A DNA stretch of 64,000 bases from Sinorhizobium fredii USDA 257 (GTDB lineage: Bacteria; Pseudomonadota; Alphaproteobacteria; Rhizobiales; Rhizobiaceae), in assembly GCF_000265205.3 (NCBI RefSeq), contig NC_018000.1, positions 992,001 through 1,056,000 of the forward strand, in the 5' to 3' direction. The position numbers and the translations under genes are program-made. Positions 28,931 through 37,427 of this stretch are shown piece after piece. Positions within the stretch are counted from its first letter, which is position 1, and each line of letters begins with the position of its first letter. The notes beneath the pieces are model-generated. The model did not search any database and was not told where the DNA came from. It saw nothing but the letters and a program-made list of their open reading frames with translations.

Positions 28931-30412
28931 ATGACGATCGAAATCCGCAACACCATCCGCTTCCTCTTGAACGACCGGCTGGTCGAGCTTGCCGATGTCT
29001 CGCCCGTCCAGACGCTGCTCGATTTTCTGCGCATCGGCCGCAATCTGCGCGGCACCAAGGAAGGCTGTGCGGAAGGGGACTGCGGTGCCTGTACGGTGCT
29101 TGTCGGCCGCCTTTACGACGGCGGGCTGAAATACGAATCCGTCAACGCCTGCATCCGATTCGTCGCCTCCCTCGATGGCTGTCATGTCGTCACGGTCGAG
29201 GCGCTCGCCCAATCCGGCGGGCCGCTCCATCCCGTGCAGCAGGCCATCGTCGACACGCACGCCTCGCAATGCGGCTTCTGCACGCCGGGTTTCGTCATGT
29301 CGCTTTACGGCCTCTGGATGGAAAACCCCAGGCCTTGCATCCAGGAAATCGAAAAGGCCCTGCAGGGCAATCTCTGTCGTTGCACCGGTTATGCCGCAAT
29401 CATCCGCGCCGCTGAGGCGATTTCGTCGATCGGCGAGGTCGGCAAGGACCCGCTGGTGTCCGAACGCGAGAAGATCGTGCGCCAGCTCGCTGACCTCAGG
29501 GACGGCTACCGCGTCGAGCTCGGCAGCGAGGACGAACGCGTGGTGCTGCCGGCTTCGCTGGATGATTTCGCCGCAGTCCTCGACGCCAATCCAAAGGCAA
29601 CGATCGTCGCAGGCTCCACCGATGTCGGGCTGTGGGTGACGAAGTTCATGCGCGACATCGCGCCGGTCGTTCACCTTTCCCACCTGGAGGAGCTGCGCCG
29701 GATTTCCGTCGATGATGGCGGCATCACGCTCGCCGCCGGGGTGAGCTACACCGAAGCCTATCCGGTGATCATCCGGCATTTCCCGCAACTGCGCGAGCTC
29801 TGGGACCGGATCGGCGGCGCGCAGGTGCGCAATATGGGGACCATCGGCGGCAATATCGCCAACGGCTCGCCGATCGGCGATACGCCCCCGGCGCTGATTG
29901 CGCTTGGAGCGTCTGTGACGTTGCGCAAGGGCGGGGAACGACGGACGCTGCCGCTCGAGTCCTTCTTCATCGCCTATGGAAGGCAGGATCGCCAGCCCGG
30001 CGAATTCGTCGAGTCCGTCCGGATTCCATTCTTGGGCAAGGCCGACCGTTTCGCCGTCTACAAGGTTTCGAAGCGGCTCGACGAGGATATTTCCTCCGTC
30101 TGCGGTGCTTTCCGTGTGAGGCTCGACGGCGAAGGCCGGGTCGCGGATACGACGATCGCCTTCGGCGGCATGGCCGGCACGCCGAAGCGCGCATCGAATG
30201 TCGAGGCCGTGCTCAAGGGGGCGGTCTGGAACGAAACGGCGGTCAGCGCTGCCGTCATCGTCTTCGAGCAGGATTTCACGCCTTTGAGCGACTGGCGCGC
30301 CTCGGCGGACTACCGGATGCTTGTCGCCAAGAACCTCCTGCGGCGGTTCCACTTGGAAACGCAGGACACAAGAAATGTCCGTGTCGACCGCACAGTCGCG
30401 GTGGCTGTCTAG
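28931..30412 (+). CDS. xdhA: Xanthine dehydrogenase small subunit (2Fe-2S and FAD)
   Basis: XdhA, 493 aa. The N-terminal ferredoxin domain carries the first [2Fe-2S] cluster (CAEGDCGACTVL), and the second cluster is bound by CGFCTPGF and CRCTGY. The FAD domain follows from about residue 195 (ATIVAGSTDVGLWVTK, RNMGTIGGNIANGSPIGD). It passes electrons from the molybdenum site in XdhB to NAD+. Length matches the bacterial two-subunit form. It is part of a four-gene unit with hiuH, xdhB and xdhC. Confidence 0.97.
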   Translation: MTIEIRNTIRFLLNDRLVELADVSPVQTLLDFLRIGRNLRGTKEGCAEGDCGACTVLVGRLYDGGLKYESVNACIRFVASLDGCHVVTVEALAQSGGPLHPVQQAIVDTHASQCGFCTPGFVMSLYGLWMENPRPCIQEIEKALQGNLCRCTGYAAIIRAAEAISSIGEVGKDPLVSEREKIVRQLADLRDGYRVELGSEDERVVLPASLDDFAAVLDANPKATIVAGSTDVGLWVTKFMRDIAPVVHLSHLEELRRISVDDGGITLAAGVSYTEAYPVIIRHFPQLRELWDRIGGAQVRNMGTIGGNIANGSPIGDTPPALIALGASVTLRKGGERRTLPLESFFIAYGRQDRQPGEFVESVRIPFLGKADRFAVYKVSKRLDEDISSVCGAFRVRLDGEGRVADTTIAFGGMAGTPKRASNVEAVLKGAVWNETAVSAAVIVFEQDFTPLSDWRASADYRMLVAKNLLRRFHLETQDTRNVRVDRTVAVAV

Positions 30413-30424
30413 AGGGGTGGACCG

Positions 30425-32773
30425 ATGAATGTGATGCAGCCCATCGACCGCATCCGCGGCGGCGTCCACGAGAAGGAACGGCATGAGTCCGGCCACAAGC
30501 ATGTGTCCGGCACGGCCGAATATATCGACGACATTCCGGAGCCGGCCGGCACGTTGCACGGCTATCTGGGGCTTTCGCAGCGCGCCCATGCGGAGATCCT
30601 GTCAATCGATTTCGAGGCGGTGAGCGCAAGCCCGGGGGTCGTCGGTATTCTGGCGGCCGATGACATTCCGGGCGTGAACGACATCAGCCCGGCCCACAAG
30701 CACGACGATCCTGTCTTTGCGACCGGCAAGGTCGAGTTCCATGGCCAGCCGATCTTTGCGGTGATCGCCACGTCGCGCGACGCCGCCCGGCGCGCTGCCG
30801 TGAAGGTCAAGATCGAATACCGCGATCTGCCGCATGTGACCGATGTCGTCGAGGCGGCGGCCGCCAATTATCCGATGGTGGTCGATCCCCTGAAGCTCGA
30901 GCGCGGCGATATCGATGCCGGTTTCGCCAGGGCGAGCAACCTCGTCCAGGGCGAAATGCGGATCGGCGGCCAGGATCATTTCTATCTCGAGGGCCATATC
31001 TCCTTCGCCATCCCCGGCGAGGACGACGAGGTGACCGTGATTTCCTCCACCCAGCATCCGAGCGAGACGCAGCACATGGTCGCCCAGGTGCTCGCCGTAC
31101 CGTCGAGCGCGATCACCGTGAACGTCCGCCGCATGGGCGGGGCCTTCGGCGGCAAGGAGACGCAGGCGAATCTTTTCGCGGCGGTTGCGGCACTCGCCGC
31201 GAGGAGATACCGCCGCGCTGTCAAGGTGCGTCCCGACCGCGACGACGACATGACGGCGACCGGCAAGCGCCACGACTTTCATGTCGACTACAAAATCGGC
31301 TTTGACGACAACGGCCGCATTGAGGCGGTGGACGCCGTCTTCGCTGCCCGCTGCGGTTTTTCTGCCGATCTCTCCGGTCCGGTGACCGACCGTGCGCTCT
31401 TCCACGCTGACAATTGTTATTTCTACCCGAACGTGCGGCTGCGCTCGCGTCCGCTCAAGACGAATACCGTCTCGAATACCGCCTTCCGCGGCTTCGGCGG
31501 GCCGCAGGGCATGGTCGGCGGCGAGCGGATGATCGAGGACATCGCCTATACGCTCGGCAAGGATCCGCTGGAGATCCGCAAGCTCAATTTCTACGGCGGC
31601 GAGGGGCGCAATCTCACCCCCTACCACCAGACCGTGGAAGACAACATCATCGGCCGGATCATCGAGGAACTCGAAGCGTCGGCGGACTACTCCGTCCGGC
31701 GGCAGGCGGTGCTTGCCTTCAACCGGAAGAACCATTTCATCAAGCGCGGCATCGCGCTGACGCCGGTCAAGTTCGGCATCTCCTTCACCAAGACCGAATA
31801 CAACCAGGCCGGCGCTCTCGTCCATGTCTACACGGATGGCTCGATCCACCTGAACCACGGCGGCACCGAGATGGGACAGGGGCTCTACACCAAGGTTGCC
31901 CAGGTCGTCGCGGACGAGTTCCAGGTCGATCTCGACCGGATCAAGGTGACGGCCACTTCGACCGGCAAGGTGCCGAACACGTCGGCGACGGCCGCGTCCT
32001 CGGGCTCCGACCTGAACGGCATGGCGGCCGCCAATGCGGCGCAGCAGATCAAGGCGCGGCTGGTGCGCTTCGCGGTCGAACGCTACGGCGTCGACGAAGC
32101 GGACGTTGCCTTCGAACCGAACATGGTGCGGATCGGCAGCGAGCGCATTGCCTTTGCCGACTTCATCAAATCTGCCTATGGAGCGCGCGTCCAGCTTTCG
32201 GCCGCCGGCTTCTACAAGACACCGAAGATCCATTGGGACCGTTCCGAGGGAAGGGGGCGTCCGTTCTACTACTATGCCTACGGCGCCTCATGCTCCGAGG
32301 TCAGCGTCGATACCCTGACCGGCGAATACCAGGTCGAGCGCACCGACATCCTCCATGACGTCGGCAAGTCGCTCAATCCTGCCCTCGACCTCGGCCAGGT
32401 GGAGGGCGCCTTCGTGCAGGGCATGGGGTGGCTGACGACGGAGGAATTGTGGTGGGACGCGAAGGGGCGCCTGCGCACCCATGCGCCTTCCACCTACAAG
32501 ATCCCGCTCGCCTCCGACCGTCCGCGCGTCTTCAAGGTCCGCCTGGCGGAGTGGTCGGTCAATCGCGAGGAGACGATCCGCCGTTCGAAGGCGGTCGGGG
32601 AACCGCCCTTCATGCTGGGCATTTCCGTCCTTGAGGCGATATCCATGGCGGCGGCAAGCGTTGCGGAGTATCGTATTCCGCCGCGCATTGATGCCCCGGC
32701 AACACCGGAACGGGTGCTGATGGCGATCGAGCGGCTGCGCAGCGTGGCGTCGTATGACAAAGCGGATGGATGA
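30425..32773 (+). CDS. xdhB: Xanthine dehydrogenase large subunit (molybdopterin)
   Basis: XdhB, 782 aa, holds the molybdenum cofactor and oxidises hypoxanthine and xanthine to urate. Visible cofactor and active-site blocks: GQDHFYLEGHISFAIP, MGGAFGGKETQANLF, NTAFRGFGGPQGM, and the catalytic Glu in KAVGEPPFMLGISVLEA. Length is standard. AGAGGGGTGG precedes the ATG. The stop overlaps the xdhC start by four bases, which fits the known need for XdhC to insert the cofactor. Confidence 0.97.
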   Translation: MNVMQPIDRIRGGVHEKERHESGHKHVSGTAEYIDDIPEPAGTLHGYLGLSQRAHAEILSIDFEAVSASPGVVGILAADDIPGVNDISPAHKHDDPVFATGKVEFHGQPIFAVIATSRDAARRAAVKVKIEYRDLPHVTDVVEAAAANYPMVVDPLKLERGDIDAGFARASNLVQGEMRIGGQDHFYLEGHISFAIPGEDDEVTVISSTQHPSETQHMVAQVLAVPSSAITVNVRRMGGAFGGKETQANLFAAVAALAARRYRRAVKVRPDRDDDMTATGKRHDFHVDYKIGFDDNGRIEAVDAVFAARCGFSADLSGPVTDRALFHADNCYFYPNVRLRSRPLKTNTVSNTAFRGFGGPQGMVGGERMIEDIAYTLGKDPLEIRKLNFYGGEGRNLTPYHQTVEDNIIGRIIEELEASADYSVRRQAVLAFNRKNHFIKRGIALTPVKFGISFTKTEYNQAGALVHVYTDGSIHLNHGGTEMGQGLYTKVAQVVADEFQVDLDRIKVTATSTGKVPNTSATAASSGSDLNGMAAANAAQQIKARLVRFAVERYGVDEADVAFEPNMVRIGSERIAFADFIKSAYGARVQLSAAGFYKTPKIHWDRSEGRGRPFYYYAYGASCSEVSVDTLTGEYQVERTDILHDVGKSLNPALDLGQVEGAFVQGMGWLTTEELWWDAKGRLRTHAPSTYKIPLASDRPRVFKVRLAEWSVNREETIRRSKAVGEPPFMLGISVLEAISMAAASVAEYRIPPRIDAPATPERVLMAIERLRSVASYDKADG

Positions 32774-33657
32774 CCGGCATGACGAGCAGAGAGGACATTC
32801 GGCATTTCCTGAGCGGCGATGCGGCCTGCATCCTCGTCGAGGTGTCGGGAGCGGCCGGCTCGACGCCGCGCGACACGGATGCCTGGATGCTCGTCTCCAA
32901 GGATCGCACCTTCGCCACGATCGGCGGCGGTCAGCTGGAATACATGGCGATCGATCATGCCCGGCAACTGCTCAAAGGAGCAGCCACCGATGACCGGCTG
33001 ACGATCCCGCTCGGACCGGAGATCGGCCAGTGCTGCGGCGGGCGGGTCGCGCTTGCGTTCAAGGCTGTTGATCCAGAAACCCGAGCCGCATTGATCGCGC
33101 GCCGCGACACCGAAATCGCGCACCGTCCGCATGTCTATGTCTTCGGGGCCGGCCATGTCGGCGGTGCGCTCGCCATGGCGCTGTCGCTCGCGCCGGTCAG
33201 GACCGTGCTTGTCGACACCCGCGAGCCGGAGCTTTCGGCTGTCGACGTGCCCGGTATCGAAACCTGCCTCACGGCGATGCCCGAGGCGGTCGTGCGCGAC
33301 GCCCCGCCGGGAAGCGCCTTCGTCATTCTCACGCACGATCATGCTTTGGATTTCCTGATCGCCGCGGAAGCGCTTGGCCGCGGGGATTCCTGCTATGTCG
33401 GCATGATCGGTTCAAAGACGAAGCGCGCCACCTTCAAGAATTGGCTGTCGCGCGACATCGAACGGCCGGAGCTTTTTGGAAGGCTCGTCTGCCCCATCGG
33501 CGGCACTGCGGTGAAAGACAAGCGGCCTGCGGTCATCGCGGCCCTGGCCGCCGCCGAGATTCTTACGGCGGCGCTCACGCAGCAGCCAAGGGGCGCGGCG
33601 GCCAACGAGCGGAAATCGGTGAAGCCAAAAGCCGATTCGCCACTACCCCGGTGGTGA
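32770..33657 (+). CDS. xdhC: Xanthine dehydrogenase accessory protein XdhC
   Basis: XdhC, 295 aa, binds molybdenum cofactor, promotes its sulfuration and delivers it to XdhB. The N-terminal XdhC/CoxI domain contains GGGQLEYMAIDHA and CCGGRVALAF, and the C-terminal Rossmann domain begins YVFGAGHVGGALAMALS and ends near IAALAAAEILTAAL. ATG 32770 overlaps the XdhB stop; a second in-frame ATG three codons later is also possible. About 30 residues at the C-terminus are disordered and lysine-rich. Confidence 0.95.
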   Translation: MTGMTSREDIRHFLSGDAACILVEVSGAAGSTPRDTDAWMLVSKDRTFATIGGGQLEYMAIDHARQLLKGAATDDRLTIPLGPEIGQCCGGRVALAFKAVDPETRAALIARRDTEIAHRPHVYVFGAGHVGGALAMALSLAPVRTVLVDTREPELSAVDVPGIETCLTAMPEAVVRDAPPGSAFVILTHDHALDFLIAAEALGRGDSCYVGMIGSKTKRATFKNWLSRDIERPELFGRLVCPIGGTAVKDKRPAVIAALAAAEILTAALTQQPRGAAANERKSVKPKADSPLPRW

Positions 33658-33954
33658 ATATCCGATCCTTGTGGCCAAAACACCTTTTTCGGCGGACGGT
33701 CGCCACCGACTCAGCAGTTGCCAATCATGGATGGAGGCAAAGGGCCCATATTTGGCGTTTGATGATGGTATAATGGACTACTCTCGCTGTCTTAAGCCGT
33801 GCGGACGAATTTGATCAAGCATCGGCCTGCGAAACGACGACGGGCTGGCGCGGATTGTCCATTCAAACCTTACCATATGGCGAGGCATTACGGAGAGCCG
33901 CCGTCGAGAAGCGAGAAGGCACTGGCCGGCGTGGATGGCCATCGGGGTGAACCC
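33658..33954. other. Intergenic region between xdhC and the MscS-like gene
   Basis: About 300 bases. The frame of the next gene is open back to 33799, but those residues look non-coding. A TATAAT at 33769-33774 could be a promoter element for the channel gene, though no good -35 hexamer is spaced correctly. No terminator with a T run is seen after xdhC. Confidence 0.3.
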
Positions 33955-35034
33955 ATGGAGCGACGTGACAAGGAACAGGAGAATCTTTCCCGGCTCGAAC
34001 GGGCCGCGCAGCAGACCGCTGATCCAAGGACTATGCAGCAGAAGGCGAAAAAGCCCAAGGAAAAGTTTCGCTTCCGCCTTCGCAAGCAAGACGTCTGGTG
34101 GACGGTTGGCTTCGCTGCCGCTGCCTTGCTGCTTTTTGGCATCCAAGTCCTGATCAATTGGCGCTTAGAATGGCTTGACGCGCCTTTGCGCGTTCGCGTG
34201 CTGAATTATGTCAAGGGCGGCCTTCTCATTTTCACTATGCTGACCGTGGCGAATGTCGTCGAAATTTTTCTCATTGGCCGAATTCCCAATCGTGTTTCGC
34301 GTTTCAACCTGAAACGCATTTTTCGATTGGTCGTTGTCGTCGCCATCATCTTCGTGGTCATTTCAGTGTTATTTGTGAACTGGTACGCTGCGGTTGTTTC
34401 GCTCGGCCTCGTTTCATTGATTCTCGGCTTTGCGTTGCAAATGCCGATCTCCAGTTTCATCGCGTGGATTTATATTCTCGCCAGGGCGCCTTATCGCGTT
34501 GGTGACCGCATTCGCATCGGCGATGCCCATGGCGATGTTGTTGATGTCAGCTATCTCGACACGACGTTATGGGAATTCGGCGGCGAACATCTTTGGACCG
34601 ATCATCCGAGCGGACGCATCATCAAGTTTCCCAACTCCACCGTGTTCGACACACCGGTCTTCAACTATTCCTGGCCGCTGTTTCCCTATGTCTGGAACGA
34701 AATCAAGTTCCAGCTCGCCTATGAAAGCGATCTGGAATTCGTAGCGGTAACCATGAGAGAGGTCGTGGAAGAGCAGATCGGCGACATCATGAGCCAGAAG
34801 GTGAAGGTCTATAAGGACATCCTATCGAAAACGCCGGTCGACGAGCTCGAAGTGAAGGAGCATCCCGTGGTTCATTTTCGCGTCAGTGAGAACACCTGGC
34901 TTGAGGCCATCGTGCGGTACCTCGTGCCACCGAAGGAAGCGGGGCGCACCAAAACACGCTTGATCAAGGAAATGCTGGCGCGGATGAATGCAAAACCCGA
35001 TCGCGTGCTGTTTCCGAAGAGCAATTTGAGGTGA
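33955..35034 (+). CDS. Mechanosensitive ion channel (MscS-like) protein
   Basis: A 359-aa membrane protein with a charged, coiled N-terminus (ERRDKEQENLSRLERAAQQT), about four hydrophobic helices (residues 45-170) and a soluble MscS-type beta domain from about 180 (PYRVGDRIRIGDAHGDVVDVSY and FPNSTVFDTPVFNY). The pore helix before it (SLILGFALQMPISSFIAWIY) resembles MscS TM3. Such channels release solutes on hypo-osmotic shock. GTG/ATG starts exist upstream; ATG 33955 after GGGGTGAA is preferred. It is not obviously linked to purine degradation. Its codon use is somewhat more AT-rich than that of its neighbours (for example 34200-34460), suggesting separate origin. Confidence 0.85.
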   Translation: MERRDKEQENLSRLERAAQQTADPRTMQQKAKKPKEKFRFRLRKQDVWWTVGFAAAALLLFGIQVLINWRLEWLDAPLRVRVLNYVKGGLLIFTMLTVANVVEIFLIGRIPNRVSRFNLKRIFRLVVVVAIIFVVISVLFVNWYAAVVSLGLVSLILGFALQMPISSFIAWIYILARAPYRVGDRIRIGDAHGDVVDVSYLDTTLWEFGGEHLWTDHPSGRIIKFPNSTVFDTPVFNYSWPLFPYVWNEIKFQLAYESDLEFVAVTMREVVEEQIGDIMSQKVKVYKDILSKTPVDELEVKEHPVVHFRVSENTWLEAIVRYLVPPKEAGRTKTRLIKEMLARMNAKPDRVLFPKSNLR

Positions 35035-35090
35035 ATTTCCTTACGCCACGCCGTGCGATCTCCAAGGACTCTCGTTTCGACCGACCCACT

Positions 35091-36041
35091 CTACGTTACA
35101 GTCTCCTGCACCCGCGGCGCCACGGGCTCCGCCAGCATCTTGCCGATCAGCCGCTGGCAGCGCTCGGCCATGAAGTCGATGATCAGGCGCACCTTGGGAT
35201 CCTGGAAACGCTTGTGCGGATAGATTGCCGCGAGCTGCGCGTCGAGCGGTGGCGTGTCGCCGAGGATCGGCACGAGTGTACCCTCGTTGATATATTGCTT
35301 CACCTCGAAAAGCGGCTTGTTGATGATGCCCCGGCCGTCGAGCGCCCATTCGGTCAGCACGTCGCCGTCGTCGGAATCATAGGGACCGCCCACGTCAAAC
35401 TTGCGCACACCCTCCGGTGTCTGCAGCGTCCAGTAATATTCCTTCGAGCCGGGATAGCGCAGCAGCAGACAGTCGTGGCGCTCGGTAATGAGCTCGTCCG
35501 GCGTATTGGGAAGGCCGCGTTTTTCGAAATAGGTCGGCGAGCCGCAGATCACCCGATCGCAGTTCATGATGCCGCGCATGCGCAAGTTCGAATCCTCGAG
35601 GATACCAAGCCGGAAGGCGACATCGACGCCTTCGCTCAGGATATCGACATTGCGGTCGGAAAGACGGAGACGGACCTCGATGTCCGGATACCGGTCGTGG
35701 AACTCGGGCACGCCAGACGCAATCAACCTCCGACCCATGCCAAGCGGCGCGGTAATCCGCACCGCGCCCTTAGGATTGTGCGACAGATCGGCGATGGCGC
35801 TTTCCGCCTCGTTGACCGCCTCGAGGATCTTGACGGCACCGTCATAGAAGACGCGGCCATGCTCCGTTGGCGTCAGTTTGCGGGTGGTGCGGTTGAACAG
35901 GCGCACCCCCATATGCCGCTCCAACTCCTTGATTCTGTTGCTGGCAACAGCCGGCGTGACGCGCTGATCGCGGCCCGCGGCCGACAGCGTTCCAAGTTCC
36001 ACGACGCGCACGAAGACGCGCACATTATCGAGATAGGACAT
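35091..36041 (-). CDS. LysR-family regulator divergent from puuD
   Basis: A 316-aa LysR-type regulator of the AaeR/CrgA-like group. The winged helix reads FVRVVELGTLSAAGRDQRVT and PAVASNRIKELERHMGVRLF, followed by the effector domain (GAVRITAPLGMGRRLIASG). It is transcribed away from puuD-guaD across a 147-base gap containing the TTTGAAAGACT motif, so it is the leading candidate for control of urate oxidation and guanine deamination. The effector (urate, xanthine or another purine) is not known. It converges with the MscS-like gene. Confidence 0.92.
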   Translation of the reverse strand: MSYLDNVRVFVRVVELGTLSAAGRDQRVTPAVASNRIKELERHMGVRLFNRTTRKLTPTEHGRVFYDGAVKILEAVNEAESAIADLSHNPKGAVRITAPLGMGRRLIASGVPEFHDRYPDIEVRLRLSDRNVDILSEGVDVAFRLGILEDSNLRMRGIMNCDRVICGSPTYFEKRGLPNTPDELITERHDCLLLRYPGSKEYYWTLQTPEGVRKFDVGGPYDSDDGDVLTEWALDGRGIINKPLFEVKQYINEGTLVPILGDTPPLDAQLAAIYPHKRFQDPKVRLIIDFMAERCQRLIGKMLAEPVAPRVQETVT

Positions 36042-36104
36042 GCTCCCGCCTCTGCTCCTCAGGGCCCAGATTACCGCCCCGACCGTCGTCTATTTTATAG
36101 TTTT

Positions 36105-36115
36105 TTTGAAAGACT
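36105..36115 (+). promoter_or_regulatory. Shared purine-locus motif, copy 3 (before puuD)
   Basis: TTTGAAAGACT, differing from copies 1 and 2 by one base, preceded by a T run. It is 74 bases before the puuD start and in the divergent gap with the LysR gene, at a position comparable to copy 2. Confidence 0.5.
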
Positions 36116-36188
36116 TGGTGATCTCGCGGCATTTCTGGCCCCGTCAAGCAATGACACATAATGCAGCCCAGAGAAATGGGAGGCCTGA

Positions 36189-37427
36189 ATGTACGAATAT
36201 GCCATTGCCTGGGATTGGCTGACATTTGCGGTGCGGTGGCTGCATGTCATCACCGGCATTGCCTGGATCGGCTCATCCTTCTATTTCGTCGCGCTCGATC
36301 TGGGCTTGCGGCAGCGCCCAGACCTGCCGGCCGGCGCCTACGGCGAAGAGTGGCAGGTCCACGGCGGCGGCTTTTATCACATCCAGAAATATCTGGTCGC
36401 GCCTGAAAACATGCCGGAGCACCTGATCTGGTTCAAATGGGAATCCTACGTTACCTGGCTTTCCGGTTTCGGCATGCTGGCGCTCGTCTATTATGCCGGC
36501 GCCGATCTCTATCTGATCGATCCGGGCGTGCTCGACGTGTCGAAACCGACGGCGATTGCCATTTCGCTGGCATCGCTCGGCTTCGGCTGGCTTGCCTATG
36601 ACACGATCTGTCGTTCGCCGCTCGGCAACGACAACACCCGCCTGATGGTGCTGCTCTATTTCATTCTCGTCGCGGTCGCCTGGGGCTACACCCAGCTCTT
36701 CACCGGCCGGGCCGCCTACCTGCATCTCGGCGCCTTCACCGCGACGATCATGTCGGCGAACGTGTTCTTCATCATCATTCCGAACCAGAAGAAGGTGGTC
36801 GCCGACCTGATCGCTGGCCGCACGCCCGATCCGGCGCTCGGCAAGCAGGCGAAGCAGCGTTCGACGCACAACAACTACCTGACGCTGCCCGTGCTGTTCC
36901 TGATGCTGTCGAACCACTACCCGCTCGCCTTCGGCACCGAGTACAACTGGATCATCGCCTCGCTCGTCTTCCTGATGGGCGTCACGATCCGCCACTGGTT
37001 CAACACCCAGCATGCCCGCAAGGGCAGGCCGACCTGGACCTGGCTGGTCACGGTGCTCCTCTTCATCGTCGTCATGTGGCTTTCGACGGTGCCCAAGGTT
37101 CTTTCCGAGGGCGGAGAGGCGAGGGCGGCCACCGCCGAGCAGGCCGTCGTCGCGGCGGCCGATTTCTCGAAAGTGCGCGACACGGTGCTTGGCCGTTGCT
37201 CCATGTGCCACGCGCGCGAGCCCGGCTGGGAGGGCATCATCGTGCCGCCGAAGGGCGTCATCCTGGAAAGCGACGGCGACATCGTCGAGCATGCGCGTGA
37301 AATCTATCTGCAGGCGGGGCGCACGCACGCCATGCCGCCCGCCAATGTCACTGGCATCACCGAAGAGGAACGGCAATCGCTGGCCTCCTGGTACGAGACG
37401 GCCATGAAAGAAGGAACGATTCAATGA
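36189..37427 (+). CDS. puuD: Membrane urate hydroxylase PuuD with C-terminal cytochrome c
   Basis: A 412-aa inner-membrane enzyme of the PuuD type, which oxidises urate to 5-hydroxyisourate and feeds electrons to the respiratory chain instead of producing hydrogen peroxide. The N-terminal urate-oxidase domain (DUF989) has about eight spans with HVITGIAWIGSSFYFVALD and HGGGFYHIQKYLVAPENMP. A C-terminal cytochrome c domain has its haem site at Cys337, Cys340, His341 (CSMCH) and a likely Met ligand near HAMPPANVTG. It overlaps guaD by four bases. The soluble uricase is absent from this window, so PuuD is the urate-oxidising step here. Confidence 0.95.
   Translation: MYEYAIAWDWLTFAVRWLHVITGIAWIGSSFYFVALDLGLRQRPDLPAGAYGEEWQVHGGGFYHIQKYLVAPENMPEHLIWFKWESYVTWLSGFGMLALVYYAGADLYLIDPGVLDVSKPTAIAISLASLGFGWLAYDTICRSPLGNDNTRLMVLLYFILVAVAWGYTQLFTGRAAYLHLGAFTATIMSANVFFIIIPNQKKVVADLIAGRTPDPALGKQAKQRSTHNNYLTLPVLFLMLSNHYPLAFGTEYNWIIASLVFLMGVTIRHWFNTQHARKGRPTWTWLVTVLLFIVVMWLSTVPKVLSEGGEARAATAEQAVVAAADFSKVRDTVLGRCSMCHAREPGWEGIIVPPKGVILESDGDIVEHAREIYLQAGRTHAMPPANVTGITEEERQSLASWYETAMKEGTIQ

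Noticed and set aside
33799..33954. Upstream start of the MscS-like gene
   Set aside because: The extra residues are Arg/Pro-rich without channel features, and ATG 33955 has a plausible ribosome site; this remains a judgement call.
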